Shown: positions 17,214 to 29,227, numbered from the stretch's first letter. The stretch is DNA of 64,000 bases from an uncultured Synechococcaceae cyanobacterium (GCA_902634405.1 CACPJY010000004.1:1-64000), one strand, 5' to 3'. Notes: generated by a model from the sequence alone, not told the origin. Program-made: numbers and translations.

Positions 17214-19208
17214 ATGAAACATACCGATCGCCCCTTAAATCCTTCTTGTTCTAATTTTTCAGAAGAATTCGATGTAATTGTTGTCGGTGGAGGCCATGCA
17301 GGATGTGAAGCCGCCATGACAACAGCGCGATTGGGATTGAATACTGCAATCTTTACTTTAAATATTGATCGCATTGGCTGGCAGCCTTGTAATCCAGCAG
17401 TCGGAGGGCCTGCTAAAAGTCAATTAGTTCATGAAGTGGATGCACTTGGAGGGATTATTGGTCGTTTGGCTGATTCTTGTGCATTGCAAAAGCGGGTTCT
17501 AAACGCGAGTAGAGGCCCTGCTGTTTGGGCATTAAGGGCTCAGACAGATAAGCGTCTTTATGCATCTGAAATGTTGAAGTTATTAGAGCAAGCTTCAAAT
17601 TTGACTTTGCGGGAAGCAATGGTTACAGGTCTGGTTATTGAAGGGGATCAACAAGGTGGCGGCGAAAACTGGGAGCCTTCGCATGGTTATGCATCTCGTG
17701 TGATTGGGATAAGTACATTTTTTGGTACGGCTTATAGAGCAAAGGCTGTAATTCTTACTACAGGTACCTTTTTGGATGGTCAGATATGGGTAGGGAATAA
17801 ATCAATGCCAGCAGGACGAGCTGGTGAACAGCCTGCGAAGGGATTAACTGAAGAGCTTAGGCGCCTTGGTTTTTTAACAGAGCGTTTGAAGACAGGAACT
17901 CCTCCACGAGTTGATCGAAGGAGTATTTGTTTTGATCTACTAGAGGAGCAGAAGAGCGAAGCCGAAGATCGTTTTTTTTCTTTTGATCCGTCTGCATGGC
18001 TTAGCGGTGATCAAATGAGTTGCCATATCACTCGAACACAACCATTAACTCACCAATTGATTCGAGATAACCTTAACCTAACGCCTATCTATGGGGGATT
18101 TATAGATAGCAAGGGTCCTCGCTACTGCCCTTCTATAGAGGATAAAATCGTTAGATTTGCAGATAAGGATTCACATCAAATTTTTCTTGAGCCTGAGGGC
18201 AGGCATACCCCTGAAATTTATGTCCAAGGTTTTTCTACAGGATTACCTGAAGGTTTGCAATTAGAGCTCCTTCGGACACTCCCAGGCTTGGAGCATTGTG
18301 TAATGCTGCGCCCTGCTTATTCAGTTGAATATAATTATCTTTTAGCCTCGCAATTAACTCCTTCTTTGGAAACTAAAAGGGTAGCCAGACTCTTTTCAGC
18401 TGGTCAACTTAATGGTACGACAGGCTATGAGGAGGCTGCAGCTCAAGGTTTAGTTGCTGGTTTGAATGCATATAGATTAATTAGCAAGAAGGAGCCTGTT
18501 TATTTTCCTCGTTCTTCAAGTTATATAGGAACTATGATTGATGATCTTGTTACAAGTGATCTGAAAGAGCCATATAGAGTTTTAACTAGTAGAAGTGAAT
18601 ATAGATTAGTTTTGCGAGGGGATAATGCAGATCGCAGATTGACACCTTTAGGGTATAAGTTAGGGCTTATAGATCAACGCCGATGGAGAATTTTTCACGA
18701 AAAGCAAATAGCTATAGAAGATGAAAAAAAACGACTTGAAGTGGAGAGAGTTAAATCCAGTCATTCTATTGCTTCTACTATAGAATTGGAGACAGGAGCA
18801 TCAATTAAAGGTTCTATAACTTTAGCTGATTTACTTAGACGACCAGGTGTTCATAGTCAAGATCTTGTTAGATATGGCTTTGCTGATTCAGCATTACCTT
18901 TATTTGTAAGAGAGGGGGCTGAGATTGATATTAAATATAGTGGTTATCTTCAAAGGCAACAGCATCAGATTGACCAAATTAACAAGCAGGGGCAATACCC
19001 TATCCCTATAGACCTTGATTATGAAAACATTAAAACTCTTTCGCAGGAGGCAAGAGAGAAATTGCAAGCAGTACGTCCTCTCAGTTTTGGCCATGCGGCT
19101 AATTTACCTGGAGTCTCTAAGGCTGATCTCACCGCTTTATTAATTTGGTTGAAACTTCAGCGACGTAAATCTTATAGCGATACTTCCAAAGTTAGATCAA
19201 TTTCATGA
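17214..19208 (+). CDS. mnmG: tRNA uridine 5-carboxymethylaminomethyl modification enzyme MnmG
   Basis: FAD enzyme that, with MnmE (also in this window at 55445), modifies the wobble uridine of certain tRNAs. FAD-binding [13 protein letters not shown] lies near the N-terminus. Further family signatures are [41 protein letters not shown] and [18 protein letters not shown] start at the ATG at 17214; a TTG at 17199 would overlap the dnaB stop. The product is about 664 residues, slightly longer than E. coli MnmG. The last codons overlap the next ATG (ATGA). Confidence 0.97.
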   Translation: MKHTDRPLNPSCSNFSEEFDVIVVGGGHAGCEAAMTTARLGLNTAIFTLNIDRIGWQPCNPAVGGPAKSQLVHEVDALGGIIGRLADSCALQKRVLNASRGPAVWALRAQTDKRLYASEMLKLLEQASNLTLREAMVTGLVIEGDQQGGGENWEPSHGYASRVIGISTFFGTAYRAKAVILTTGTFLDGQIWVGNKSMPAGRAGEQPAKGLTEELRRLGFLTERLKTGTPPRVDRRSICFDLLEEQKSEAEDRFFSFDPSAWLSGDQMSCHITRTQPLTHQLIRDNLNLTPIYGGFIDSKGPRYCPSIEDKIVRFADKDSHQIFLEPEGRHTPEIYVQGFSTGLPEGLQLELLRTLPGLEHCVMLRPAYSVEYNYLLASQLTPSLETKRVARLFSAGQLNGTTGYEEAAAQGLVAGLNAYRLISKKEPVYFPRSSSYIGTMIDDLVTSDLKEPYRVLTSRSEYRLVLRGDNADRRLTPLGYKLGLIDQRRWRIFHEKQIAIEDEKKRLEVERVKSSHSIASTIELETGASIKGSITLADLLRRPGVHSQDLVRYGFADSALPLFVREGAEIDIKYSGYLQRQQHQIDQINKQGQYPIPIDLDYENIKTLSQEAREKLQAVRPLSFGHAANLPGVSKADLTALLIWLKLQRRKSYSDTSKVRSIS

Positions 19209-19825
19209 ATCATAGGAGTTCTTTTCCGAGTCAATCCTCTTCACAGTTTCTATCGCTTGAGAGCATATGGGAAGCTCCTTCTAAAGATGTGATATTGGGA
19301 GATTGCCCTTTTCATCTGCCTGGGGCATGGAAATTAATGCTTTTAGGAGATGGGAGCCCAACTCGCCACTTAAGGCTTCTTACTAGTCATGAAGTAAATG
19401 TGAAATTGATTACAATGGAAAGGGAGGACTTACCAGGAGACGATGCTCCTAGAGAGGTTGCCGAGCTTTTACCTCCTTTGCTTCGACGTCAGGTTTGGTT
19501 ACATTGTGGCTCCCAAACGTTGGCATGGGCAGAAAGCTGGTGGAATCAAGATGAGGCTAATCTTCATTTGCGCAATAAGAATCAACCTATTTGGAGAAGT
19601 CTTACTCAGGGCAGGTCAGAGTTATTTAGAGAAGTCGATGGCTTGGCTTTAGTTAATTCTGATTGGCTTGAAATAGGCTTTCAGAATACAGGGCCTTTTT
19701 GGAGTAGACACTATCGTTTTTTTCGTCAAGAACAACAATTGACTGTTATTCGAGAAGTTTTTAGTCCAGAGCTAGAGAAATGGCTTGGCCCCTCTCCTCG
19801 TAGTAGTTATGTTAGGCCTCACTAA
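19205..19825 (+). CDS. Chorismate lyase-like protein (DUF98 family)
   Basis: Probable chorismate pyruvate-lyase of the cyanobacterial type, making 4-hydroxybenzoate for plastoquinone. The 206 residues contain [20 protein letters not shown] and later [11 protein letters not shown], matching the pattern of this family (Synechocystis Sll1797 is the characterised example). The assignment is by pattern memory, and catalytic residues were not checked by alignment. It starts in a 4-nt ATGA overlap with mnmG, so it is translated from the same message. Confidence 0.75.
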   Translation: MNHRSSFPSQSSSQFLSLESIWEAPSKDVILGDCPFHLPGAWKLMLLGDGSPTRHLRLLTSHEVNVKLITMEREDLPGDDAPREVAELLPPLLRRQVWLHCGSQTLAWAESWWNQDEANLHLRNKNQPIWRSLTQGRSELFREVDGLALVNSDWLEIGFQNTGPFWSRHYRFFRQEQQLTVIREVFSPELEKWLGPSPRSSYVRPH

Positions 19826-19874
19826 TATTTTATAATAGAATTCATTTAGATAAATTGATCACCTAACTAGTTCT

Positions 19875-20357
19875 TTAACGTCTTCTATTTGATCTGGGAA
19901 GTCTTCTTTTTATGCTTGAATTTGTTTGATTTTGCTTTGAATCTATATTTTCAAGATCATTGCGTTTCCATCTAGAGATTTTAAAATCATTCTCATTAGG
20001 CCAATGGGTGTAAGATTCAATTTTTTGTTTATCAACTGAAGATTGAAGTTTAGGAGTAGATACTCTTTTAGATTTTGCATCTAAAGGCTTTTTACTTTTA
20101 GAAAACTCTTTCTCGTCTTGAATATCCCATTGCTCATCAAAATCATCATCTTCTAGAAGCCAATCTATTTTTTTTTCAACCCAACGGCTAACCGTTTCAA
20201 TCTTTTGACCGGTTGATCCCCCAAGCCTACCTTTTCTTTGTCCAGGACGATTACCAGCAACACCATCCACTAATTGCCGGCCAGTTTCAATCCATTGGTC
20301 TAATCGGCGATCCAATGTATCTTTGTTGCGTTGCCGATGTTGGGGATTTGCAGTCAT
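19875..20357 (-). CDS. Hypothetical charged protein (160 aa)
   Basis: No family recognised. The N-terminal 90 residues are ordered-looking (TLDRRLDQWIETGRQLVDGV, then KIETVSRWVEKKIDWLLEDD, two amphipathic helices). The rest is a highly charged, Ser/Lys-rich tail ending in a strongly basic RRLPRSNRRR. There are no membrane segments. The basic end could contact nucleic acid, but this is inference only. It lies 18 nt downstream of the 33-aa membrane ORF on the same strand. Confidence 0.65.
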   Translation of the reverse strand: MTANPQHRQRNKDTLDRRLDQWIETGRQLVDGVAGNRPGQRKGRLGGSTGQKIETVSRWVEKKIDWLLEDDDFDEQWDIQDEKEFSKSKKPLDAKSKRVSTPKLQSSVDKQKIESYTHWPNENDFKISRWKRNDLENIDSKQNQTNSSIKRRLPRSNRRR

Positions 20358-20375
20358 CTCTTTACCTTAAGGGCG

Positions 20376-20477
20376 CTAACCCTTGAACCAAAGCTCTTGG
20401 TGCAATCCGATCACAGCTATACATACTCCACTTAGTACGAATACCCAGAAAAATATTGCCAATTCACTATCCCTCAT
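20376..20477 (-). CDS. Small single-span membrane ORF (33 aa)
   Basis: A short frame I found between the SprT-like gene and the 160-aa gene. It runs ATG (20477) to TAG (20376) and gives 33 residues: a short polar head MRDSE, a hydrophobic span LAIFFWVFVLSGVCIAVIGL, then HQELWFKG. This is the shape of the small subunits of photosystems, cytochrome b6f or NDH-1, but it matches none that I can recall (compared with PsaM, PsbN, PsbX, PetG, PetM, PetN). It overlaps the upstream gene by 11 nt, consistent with translational coupling. Conservation is untested. Confidence 0.55.
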   Translation of the reverse strand: MRDSELAIFFWVFVLSGVCIAVIGLHQELWFKG

Positions 20478-21012
20478 CTGCCGGAACATAAATTAGGAGG
20501 AATTTCGGGTTCCAGGACCCACCATGATGTTTTTGGCAGCAGGTTCTACAGGCAGCTTTAGTCACACGCCGGTAAAAAGGGGATGTTATTTTGCAGTGAG
20601 GGCAAACCCCTAGCCATTTTGGTTTGTTTTTCGGAACGGGGAAGTTATGGCGGACACTAACTTGAAATGAATTTTGAGATTGATTAATGCAGTGCATTCT
20701 TTGACGAAAGTGAGGGCCGTGACCTTCTCGGACACCCATGATGAGATCAGTCCAGGCATGAATCATTTCGTGACAAAGAGTGCTTTCAATAGCAGATTGT
20801 GGAAGCTTTTCAAGAATTGGTCTAGATAAAACGATCTCGCTCCCCTGTTGAGCTTGCACTTGGGGCCCTCGACTATAGAAACCAGCAGTTTTGCGAAGTC
20901 GACCATCGCTCCATCTGATTGCAATAAGTGGTTTTGATTCAAAAACTAATGTTCCGTCAAAGTGTTCTCGATTGAGTTTATGGAATAGCGGGAGTAAAGG
21001 TATTAATGGCAT
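20467..21012 (-). CDS. SprT-like zinc metallopeptidase family protein
   Basis: SprT/Spartan-type domain protein of 181 residues. The metal motif is HEMIH in LCHEMIHAWTD (about residues 80-84), with a following GHGPHF that supplies the third ligand. A C-terminal zinc ribbon is visible as CPHC...CRTC. Relatives include bacterial SprT and the eukaryotic DNA-protein crosslink protease Spartan; a protease role here is inferred from the intact motif. The divergent gene starts 120 nt away. Confidence 0.85.
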   Translation of the reverse strand: MPLIPLLPLFHKLNREHFDGTLVFESKPLIAIRWSDGRLRKTAGFYSRGPQVQAQQGSEIVLSRPILEKLPQSAIESTLCHEMIHAWTDLIMGVREGHGPHFRQRMHCINQSQNSFQVSVRHNFPVPKNKPKWLGVCPHCKITSPFYRRVTKAACRTCCQKHHGGSWNPKFLLIYVPADEG

Positions 21013-21131
21013 TCGCTTATTCGAGATTTCTATGACATTTACGATGACAGTCTGCCTGGTGATGGGCGAATATAAGCAAGTTCTTTAAAAGAGGTGGTAA
21101 GGCAGACTCCCTTATCACTCGCGTACAAACA

Positions 21132-21551
21132 ATGGATGGTCTTTTAGTAAGGGAGATAGGCACCAAGGCTTTGTTGGCAGGGGGAGGGGTCTTGCTCCTT
21201 TATTGGATTATCACTGCAGTAAAGCTTGTTTTCAATGCCAGGGGCATCAATCCAATGGTTAAGCAGTTTTTCAATCAAATCTCCTCTGGAAGGGTTGATG
21301 CTGCTTATCTTTTGACCAGCAAGGCGTATAGACAACATGTCAGTCGTCAGCAATTTATTAATTTTTTAATAGGTCTGAAACTCAATAGATTTAGTAATCT
21401 CAAGTCTGGGCGACCTCGTGTTGAGCAAGACAAAATTATTTTGACATTGAAATTGAAAGCAGAGAATAAGGAGGAATTGCCTTTAGATTTCACTTTTGTC
21501 AAAGTTGAAAAGGCTTGGAGGATTGACCGCATAGTGGAAGTCAAACCCTGA
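21132..21551 (+). CDS. Membrane-anchored small protein with an NTF2-like domain
   Basis: 139 residues: one N-terminal membrane segment (about 12-33, LLAGGGVLLLYWIITAVKLVF), then a soluble domain with helices FFNQISSGRVDAAYLLTS and strands KIILTLKLKAE, LPLDFTFVKVEKAWRIDRI. This pattern (helices, then beta sheet ending in a Trp-containing strand) resembles DUF4864/DUF4878-type NTF2-like domains. Function unknown. It precedes ligA by 21 nt on the same strand. Confidence 0.7.
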   Translation: MDGLLVREIGTKALLAGGGVLLLYWIITAVKLVFNARGINPMVKQFFNQISSGRVDAAYLLTSKAYRQHVSRQQFINFLIGLKLNRFSNLKSGRPRVEQDKIILTLKLKAENKEELPLDFTFVKVEKAWRIDRIVEVKP

Positions 21552-23654
<2,103 letters not shown>

Positions 23655-23678
23655 AGATTTTTTGAGGTCGCTTTCCCA

Positions 23679-23831
23679 ATGACTAAGCCATGGATTCATT
23701 CAGTGATTAAGACCCCTTGTGGTCGTGCTAAATATACTGAATTAGCTAATCGAGGAGGTTTTTTGGGGACATTACGTCTAGCTTGGTTTGTCTTTTTTGC
23801 TGCCCTTAAGGATTGGCAATTGCCAAAATGA
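23679..23831 (+). CDS. Small unknown protein (50 aa)
   Basis: A short frame, 24 nt after ligA and on the same strand: ATG to TGA, 50 residues. The N-terminal half is basic and polar (MTKPWIHSVIKTPCGRAKY) and the C-terminal half has an aromatic amphipathic or short membrane stretch (LRLAWFVFFAALKDW). GAGGTCG lies about 9 nt before the ATG. The coding look and the convergent neighbour that starts 16 nt away make it a likely real gene. No function is known to me. Confidence 0.6.
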   Translation: MTKPWIHSVIKTPCGRAKYTELANRGGFLGTLRLAWFVFFAALKDWQLPK

Positions 23832-23846
23832 AATCAATTTGATGAT

Positions 23847-24455
23847 TCATAATTCATTAAGAATATTTTTTGCAGTACGGCCAATTAGCCATACTATGCA
23901 TAAAGTCGATATAAGACCTATGACTCTTAAAGCCCAGATCTGATAATTTCCCTCGCCAGAGAGAATGGCCCTGAATTTTGTTAGATCTGCGGCCAATGAG
24001 CCCAGACCACAAAATAATATAGTTCCTGGCAAAATACCAATTAAACCAAGAGAATAGTCAATTATTTTGATGTCACTTAGTCCATATGCAAGATTAAGCA
24101 AACTAAATGGAAAGGCTGGAGATAATCTAGTCAGTAAAACGATTTTTAATCCTTCTTGGCTAACTGCTTTTTCTATCGCTTTGACTTTAGGGAGTTTATC
24201 TAATCGCTTTTCAAACCACCCTCTCAAAAATTTTCTGCTTCCTATAAAAACAACTTCTGCTCCAAGAAAGGCGCCCGCGAAGACAATTGCACTTCCAAGA
24301 GCTGTCCCATAAATCACTCCTGCCAGCATTGAGGCCCATACTCCTGGAAGTAGCAGTGTGACCCAGATTGCATATAAGGGTATGAAGCATATTGCTCCTA
24401 AAGGCGAATGCAGAAAAGGAAGGAGAGTTTTTACTAAGTCATTGATTTCAGGCAT
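23847..24455 (-). CDS. TVP38/TMEM64 (DedA-like, SNARE-associated) membrane protein
   Basis: Polytopic inner-membrane protein of 202 residues with about five hydrophobic segments. The middle carries the VTT/SNARE-associated domain signature: GVIYGTALGSAIVFAGAFLG, a basic loop (KVKAIEKAVSQEG), then LLTRLSPAFPFSLLNLAYGL. DedA-superfamily members have been tied to lipid scrambling and membrane homeostasis; the role here is not known. The ATG abuts the valS stop with no gap, so the two are co-translated. Confidence 0.88.
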   Translation of the reverse strand: MPEINDLVKTLLPFLHSPLGAICFIPLYAIWVTLLLPGVWASMLAGVIYGTALGSAIVFAGAFLGAEVVFIGSRKFLRGWFEKRLDKLPKVKAIEKAVSQEGLKIVLLTRLSPAFPFSLLNLAYGLSDIKIIDYSLGLIGILPGTILFCGLGSLAADLTKFRAILSGEGNYQIWALRVIGLISTLCIVWLIGRTAKNILNEL

Positions 24456-27278
24456 TTAGTCCAATAGGTCCATTAGCCTAGTGCGAGCCAGTTTTGCTTG
24501 GGCTTCAGCTTCTAAAAGTTTAGTTTTGCATTCGGATACAACTGATGCAGGTGCTTTTGCGGTGAAATTTTTATTGTTGAGGCGATTTGATAGTCCCTCG
24601 ATGTCCTTGTCGGCTTTAGATATATCTTTCTTTAGTCGATCACGTAATGCTTCAAGGTCGACTAACCCTTCTATTGGCAAGACCACCTGCAACTCTCCGT
24701 TAACCCCTGCGAGAGATTTTATGACAGGCATAGTTTGTGCTTTCTCTGGGCTTAGAACTTCTACATGCTCTGCACGTGTTAATGCTTTGATGTCTGGAAT
24801 TCCTTCTATGAGAACATTGGCTAATTCGTTGCGACTGGTAATAAAACGGACGGGAATTGCTTGAGAAGGTTTTAATCCTGCTATTGCACGTAAGTTTCGA
24901 ACTAACCTCACTGCCTCAATTAACTCATCGAATGCTGTTTCTAAATCATCATTTATTCTTTCAATGTGAGCTTTTGGCCATTGTTGAAGGGCTAAAAAAG
25001 TGTTCTGTTCTTCATTAGTTATTGCATGCCATAACTCCTCTGTTAGATGAGGCATTAGAGGGTGAAGCATCACTAATAATTCGGTAAGTACCTTTAAAAG
25101 AACCTGTCGAGCAACTATTTGATCGGAAGCCGAATCTTGATTTTTCTCCGGATCAGGATTCAGGCGACGTTTAACTAACTCTATATACCAATCACAGAAG
25201 TCATTCCAAGTAAACTCATAGAGGCCTTTTGCTGCTTCTCCTAGGCCATAATTTTGATATTGCATATCTATTTGCTGATTTGCTTTTGTTAGCCTTGAAA
25301 GAATCCATCGATCAGCAAGCTTGAGTTCTGATTGATTGAGATTGCTAGGTTCTTCAAGTGCGCAACTTTCGATATTTATTAATACAAAACGGGTGGCATT
25401 CCATAACTTGTTAGCAAAATTACGCGATGCCTCTACGGTTAAAGAAGTATCTGTTTTTCGATCATAGTCCAATCGGATATCTTGACCTGCACCAGCTACT
25501 TCTCGAACTAATGCGAACCGTACGGCATCCGCTCCATAGCGATCAATAAGTAGTAGAGGATCAATCCCATTACCTAAGCTCTTGCTCATTTTACGGTTTT
25601 TCTCGTCCCTTACTAGACCATGTATATAGACGTCTTTAAAGGGCATTTCTTGAGTAAATACCCCGGCCATCATTGTCATCCTGGCTACCCAAAAGAAAAT
25701 AATGTCAAAGCCGGTAACTAATGTGTTGGTTGGATACCAACGAGTTAGGTCTGGATGCGTTTCGTCTGGCCATCCTAGAGTTGAAAATGGCCATAGCCCG
25801 CTAGAGAACCAAGTATCTAGAACATCATCGTCTTGTTGTATTTGAATTTGATTCCCATATAGTTTTTGGGCTTTCATTTTTGCTTCTTCTTCGGAGGTAG
25901 CGATTACATATGGGGTAGTAGATGTTATTTCCCCCTTCGTTTCACTGATTACAAACCAAGCTGGTATCCGATGTCCCCACCAGAGTTGTCTACTTATACA
26001 CCAATCTCTAATATTAATTAGCCATTCGAGATAAACTTTTTCCCATCTTTCGGGCACAAAGTGTGGTTCTCCATGAGTTAGATGATCACGACATTTAGTT
26101 GCCAGTGGTTCCATTCGTACAAACCACTGAGTTGACAACAGAGGTTCTATAGGCACTTTACCGCGATCTGAATAGGGAACTTTATGTAGATGCTTGTCAA
26201 CTTTTAGAAGTAAACCCTCTTCTTCTAGTGCTTTTACAATTGCGTGACGAGCTTCAAAGCGATCTAAGCCTGCAAAGCGCCCTGCAAGACTATTCATGGT
26301 GCCATTTTTGTTGATGACTGTGATTTGTGGCAGGTTATGTCTTTTCCCAATTGCAAAGTCGTTTGGGTCATGTGCAGGTGTGACTTTTACACACCCTGTC
26401 CCGAACTCTTGCTCGACATGAGAATCAGCAATTATTGGTATTTCACGATCAGTGAAAGGTAATGTTAGCTTCTTCCCAATCAGCTTTTGGTACCTTTTAT
26501 CCAGTGGGTTTACAGCTACTGCAACATCTCCCAGCATTGTTTCCGGTCTGGTTGTTGCAACCACTAAATGAGTTACTTCGTTGATTCCTTGGTTGTTAGA
26601 AAATGGATACTTAAAATGCCACAAGTAGCCATCAACTTCTTTCATTTCAACTTCTAGATCGCTAACTGCTGATTCTGAAGCTGGACACCAATTAACTAAG
26701 TATTCTCCTCGATATATTAACCCTTGATCATGCAGACGAATAAAGGCTTCTTGCACTGCTTTACTTAGTCCCTTATCTAGCGTGAACCTTTGACGCTTCC
26801 AGTCGACCGAGTATCCAAGTCTTCGCAACTGACCAACGATTTTGCCTCCACATTCTTCTTTCCATGCCCAAGCACGTTGAAGAAACTCTTCTCTTCCTAG
26901 TTCATCACGAGCAATGCCTTCTTGTTTTAATTGTTTCTCAAGGATGGTTTGAACGGCAATGGAAGCGTGGTCTGTTCCTGGGAGACAGAGCACATTTTTA
27001 CCCTTCAGGCGTTGAAACCGGACAATTGTGTCTATAAGGGCAGTATTAAATGCGTGCCCCATGTGCAGGCTTCCTGTGATGTTTGGTGGAGGAATGACCA
27101 GTGAAAAGGCTTCACCAGGAGCCTCTGGCTTCGGGTGAAATATCTCATTTTCTTCCCAAGCACCTTGCCATCGATTTTCAGTGCCTTTGGGGTCATAGGT
27201 TTTTGGCAGTAGATTTCGAATTTCACTGCAATCGGAGTTGTTTTTGTTTGATTGATTTAATTTGGGAGAGGAAGCCAT
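24456..27278 (-). CDS. valS: Valyl-tRNA synthetase
   Basis: Charges tRNA-Val. The 940 residues are full length for a class Ia enzyme with the HIGH motif as HMGH (in [13 protein letters not shown]), KMSKS ([12 protein letters not shown]), the editing insert ([17 protein letters not shown]), [13 protein letters not shown] and a C-terminal coiled coil (about 870-940: [20 protein letters not shown]). The coding pair is valS then the DedA-like gene. Confidence 0.98.
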   Translation of the reverse strand: MASSPKLNQSNKNNSDCSEIRNLLPKTYDPKGTENRWQGAWEENEIFHPKPEAPGEAFSLVIPPPNITGSLHMGHAFNTALIDTIVRFQRLKGKNVLCLPGTDHASIAVQTILEKQLKQEGIARDELGREEFLQRAWAWKEECGGKIVGQLRRLGYSVDWKRQRFTLDKGLSKAVQEAFIRLHDQGLIYRGEYLVNWCPASESAVSDLEVEMKEVDGYLWHFKYPFSNNQGINEVTHLVVATTRPETMLGDVAVAVNPLDKRYQKLIGKKLTLPFTDREIPIIADSHVEQEFGTGCVKVTPAHDPNDFAIGKRHNLPQITVINKNGTMNSLAGRFAGLDRFEARHAIVKALEEEGLLLKVDKHLHKVPYSDRGKVPIEPLLSTQWFVRMEPLATKCRDHLTHGEPHFVPERWEKVYLEWLINIRDWCISRQLWWGHRIPAWFVISETKGEITSTTPYVIATSEEEAKMKAQKLYGNQIQIQQDDDVLDTWFSSGLWPFSTLGWPDETHPDLTRWYPTNTLVTGFDIIFFWVARMTMMAGVFTQEMPFKDVYIHGLVRDEKNRKMSKSLGNGIDPLLLIDRYGADAVRFALVREVAGAGQDIRLDYDRKTDTSLTVEASRNFANKLWNATRFVLINIESCALEEPSNLNQSELKLADRWILSRLTKANQQIDMQYQNYGLGEAAKGLYEFTWNDFCDWYIELVKRRLNPDPEKNQDSASDQIVARQVLLKVLTELLVMLHPLMPHLTEELWHAITNEEQNTFLALQQWPKAHIERINDDLETAFDELIEAVRLVRNLRAIAGLKPSQAIPVRFITSRNELANVLIEGIPDIKALTRAEHVEVLSPEKAQTMPVIKSLAGVNGELQVVLPIEGLVDLEALRDRLKKDISKADKDIEGLSNRLNNKNFTAKAPASVVSECKTKLLEAEAQAKLARTRLMDLLD

Positions 27279-27346
27279 GCCAGCAATTCTTTAAGGATTC
27301 AGTTTTTGATGTTTGAAATGCAAAAAATTCAGTGAATTTCTTTGTT

Positions 27347-27796
27347 TTAATTCCAGGGTATGGCAACTATTGATTCAAGGCTTTCCCAGCAGTCCCTATC
27401 AGGAACAATCATTTCTAGCAAGCTAACTTCTTTTAAGCCTGAAGAGGCTGTTGCATAATTGACAGATGATTCTGGACCTATAGGCATCACTAAGACCATT
27501 TTTTCAGCTGGGTCTGCCATGATATGAATTCCAATCCTTTCTATTGTTCTCTCGAAAAATACTTTTCTCATTCGATTGGTTAGTCTCGCTCCTAAAGATT
27601 TTGCAAAGAGTTCAAGACTTTCTTTTTCGCCTGATAGACCACAGTTCAATGTCATCCAAATTAGGAATTTAGCCCAGCTTTCCTGAGTCCATAGTGGCTG
27701 GAAGCTTTCTCTGTGCTGTCTGATCAATTCCACTAAAGCAAAATCGAAAATTTTTGCTTGAATTTGGGTGCTCGTGTCAGTGTGCATAGCAGACAT
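27347..27796 (-). CDS. Conserved-type hypothetical protein (149 aa)
   Basis: Function not recognised. Soluble, with a helical N-terminal half (AKIFDFALVELIRQHRESFQ, SWAKFLIWMTLNCGLSG) and a mixed C-terminal half (IGIHIMADPAEKMVLVMPIG). It has no metal motifs or membrane spans. It is divergent from the next gene with only 13 nt between the outer starts, so the two probably share a control region overlapping their coding starts. Confidence 0.65.
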   Translation of the reverse strand: MSAMHTDTSTQIQAKIFDFALVELIRQHRESFQPLWTQESWAKFLIWMTLNCGLSGEKESLELFAKSLGARLTNRMRKVFFERTIERIGIHIMADPAEKMVLVMPIGPESSVNYATASSGLKEVSLLEMIVPDRDCWESLESIVAIPWN

Positions 27797-27827
27797 CTTC
27801 TCCTTCTAGGTGCAAACTGGGGTTGCC

Positions 27828-28103
27828 ATGAAATCGGCATTTCCAATGGTCTTAGATTTGAATGACCCTGATCTGGAATTCTCGGATCTTGTTTACGCTT
27901 ATCAAAGTTGGGTGATGGCTGTCATCAACGATGAAAAGCTTGATTCAAAAGAAAAGCTTCTGAATGATGACATTACAGAAGAGGCATTAAATGCTATGCG
28001 TTTTCTCCCTGGCGAGGTTACCAGCGCCATTGAAACTTCCTTAGCAAGAGTCTATGACGTAGACGCTGATGAACTTGCCAGCATCCTTTTCCCTGAAGAC
28101 TAA
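27828..28103 (+). CDS. Small acidic hypothetical protein (91 aa)
   Basis: Unknown. I use the ATG at 27828; a GTG at 27810 is also in frame. The product is acidic and helical (LDLNDPDLEFSDLVYAYQSW; SAIETSLARVYDVDADELAS) and ends FPED. It looks like a small all-helical adaptor or regulatory protein, but no motif supports a function. It is followed after 118 nt by another small gene on the same strand. Confidence 0.65.
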   Translation: MKSAFPMVLDLNDPDLEFSDLVYAYQSWVMAVINDEKLDSKEKLLNDDITEEALNAMRFLPGEVTSAIETSLARVYDVDADELASILFPED

Positions 28104-28221
28104 TCAAAAGTCTTGTTTGGACTGTCTCAAGATATCAATGACTTGTTGCGGAACTTGCGCAAATGTCATTATTAGAGCTATTGATTAAGAAGGAGGCAAA
28201 TTCACTTGAACCCTTAAGCCT

Positions 28222-28485
28222 ATGACTGTTGCTGCTAGACCTCACCAGATAATTACGACCGCCGTAAGAGAAGCGATTGTGGATGAACTTCGTGCTTGTC
28301 AAACGAAAGAACAGTTATTGGCTTTTGACAAGAGATTTAGTAATCAAGGCAATATTGGTCCACTGTATTTGGTTATATGTGATTTCCTTCAGGATCGAAC
28401 AATCTCAAGAGTTTTAGCTGCCAAGTGTCTTAGGACTCTTTTCTCTGAGCGTGAGCGTCAATTAGCAATACACCCTCATCTATAA
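28222..28485 (+). CDS. Small hypothetical protein (87 aa)
   Basis: Unknown. All-helical, beginning MTVAARPHQIITTAVREAIV and containing RACQTKEQLLAFDKRFSNQG and a basic C-terminal helix (RVLAAKCLRTLFSERERQL). GGAGG lies about 32 nt upstream, too far to act as the SD for this ATG. The coding character is good (no low complexity). It is part of the cluster of small unknown genes. Confidence 0.65.
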   Translation: MTVAARPHQIITTAVREAIVDELRACQTKEQLLAFDKRFSNQGNIGPLYLVICDFLQDRTISRVLAAKCLRTLFSERERQLAIHPHL

Positions 28486-28642
28486 GTTTAGTAGATAATT
28501 ACTATTCAAACAGACTTCGAAGGTTTTCTCTTCTCTTTCTAGGTTTTTGCACCTATTTGATCGGTTATTTCACCATCTTTTAGATTTGAGAAAAAGTCCT
28601 TTTGCTTGATATCTTGGGTAATAGCTTCTTCGGAGGTCTGGT

Positions 28643-28951
28643 TTGACTGACTTTCCATCTGTTCCAAATAAGATTAGCCACAAAGATCTGAATTCACTAT
28701 TACGTGCTGCTTTCAAGGATACTGAATTAGCGGAATCTTCGTTAATTGATGGGACTAACAAATTAGATGAGTTCAATCAATTACTCAGAGATTGGGCTGA
28801 AAGAAGCGAGAAGATACTTAAACTTTTGGAAGAGAAAGACCCCAGGATTTTAAAAAAAATTAAATCAAGACAAGTTATGGCCCTTGGAGCATTGCAAGCA
28901 CATTTAACCATGGCTCTCCAAGCTAAATACGTTGTAGATCAAGATACTTAA
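28643..28951 (+). CDS. Small helical hypothetical protein (102 aa)
   Basis: Unknown. The start is a TTG at 28643 supported by GGAGG 7 nt upstream (28632-28636). The product is helical and charged (LNSLLRAAFKDTELAESSLI; KLDEFNQLLRDWAERSEKIL) with a basic hinge (DPRILKKIKSRQ). It has no membrane part and could oligomerise by coiled coil. It ends close to a hairpin shared with the convergent 57-aa ORF. Confidence 0.65.
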   Translation: MTDFPSVPNKISHKDLNSLLRAAFKDTELAESSLIDGTNKLDEFNQLLRDWAERSEKILKLLEEKDPRILKKIKSRQVMALGALQAHLTMALQAKYVVDQDT

Positions 28952-28963
28952 TCACTAAAAATA

Positions 28964-28992
28964 GTTGACTTATTAATATTTAATTAGTCAAC
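28964..28992. terminator. Inverted repeat between convergent small genes
   Basis: GTTGACT (28964-28970) pairs with AGTCAAC (28986-28992), and after one mismatch ATTAA pairs with TTAAT around a 3-nt loop. The right arm overlaps the stop of the 57-aa ORF. It lies where two convergent genes end, as expected of a bidirectional terminator, although no T-run follows. Confidence 0.4.
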
Positions 28993-29157
28993 GTCACAAC
29001 TTAATTCACATTCAGTCAAGTCAGGGTTGGAAAGCTTATCAAGAATTCTTGCCATGTCTTCTTCTGCCAACTCTCCACTGCTATTCCATTTAAGTGTCGT
29101 TTTCCTGGAGTTGTCAGTTGACTGACTATCTTTGTCTTCTGGAGCTTTTCTATGCAT
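28984..29157 (-). CDS. Small acidic unknown protein (57 aa)
   Basis: A short frame, ATG (29157) to TAA (28984), 57 residues. The N-terminus is charged and polar (MHRKAPEDKDSQSTDNSRK), followed by a likely helix (SSGELAEEDMARILDKLSNP) and an acidic tail with two Cys (TECELSCDVD). The composition is typical of small soluble picocyanobacterial proteins. No function is known to me. Confidence 0.5.
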   Translation of the reverse strand: MHRKAPEDKDSQSTDNSRKTTLKWNSSGELAEEDMARILDKLSNPDLTECELSCDVD

Positions 29158-29180
29158 GCCTTTTATTATTCTTTCCTTAC

Positions 29181-29186
29181 TATAAT
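29181..29186 (+). promoter_or_regulatory. Perfect -10 box TATAAT
   Basis: TATAAT stands in the 70-nt divergent gap before the DUF2079 gene. It suits the gene at 29228/29282. No clear -35 box is seen at the expected distance. Confidence 0.45.
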
Positions 29187-29227
29187 ATGATTAAGACATT
29201 TACTTAATAAGTGACTATGCTCAAACC

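Noticed and set aside
24481-24864. 127-residue ORF antisense to the valS 3' end
   Set aside because: It has no independent support, and valS is intact across the same bases.
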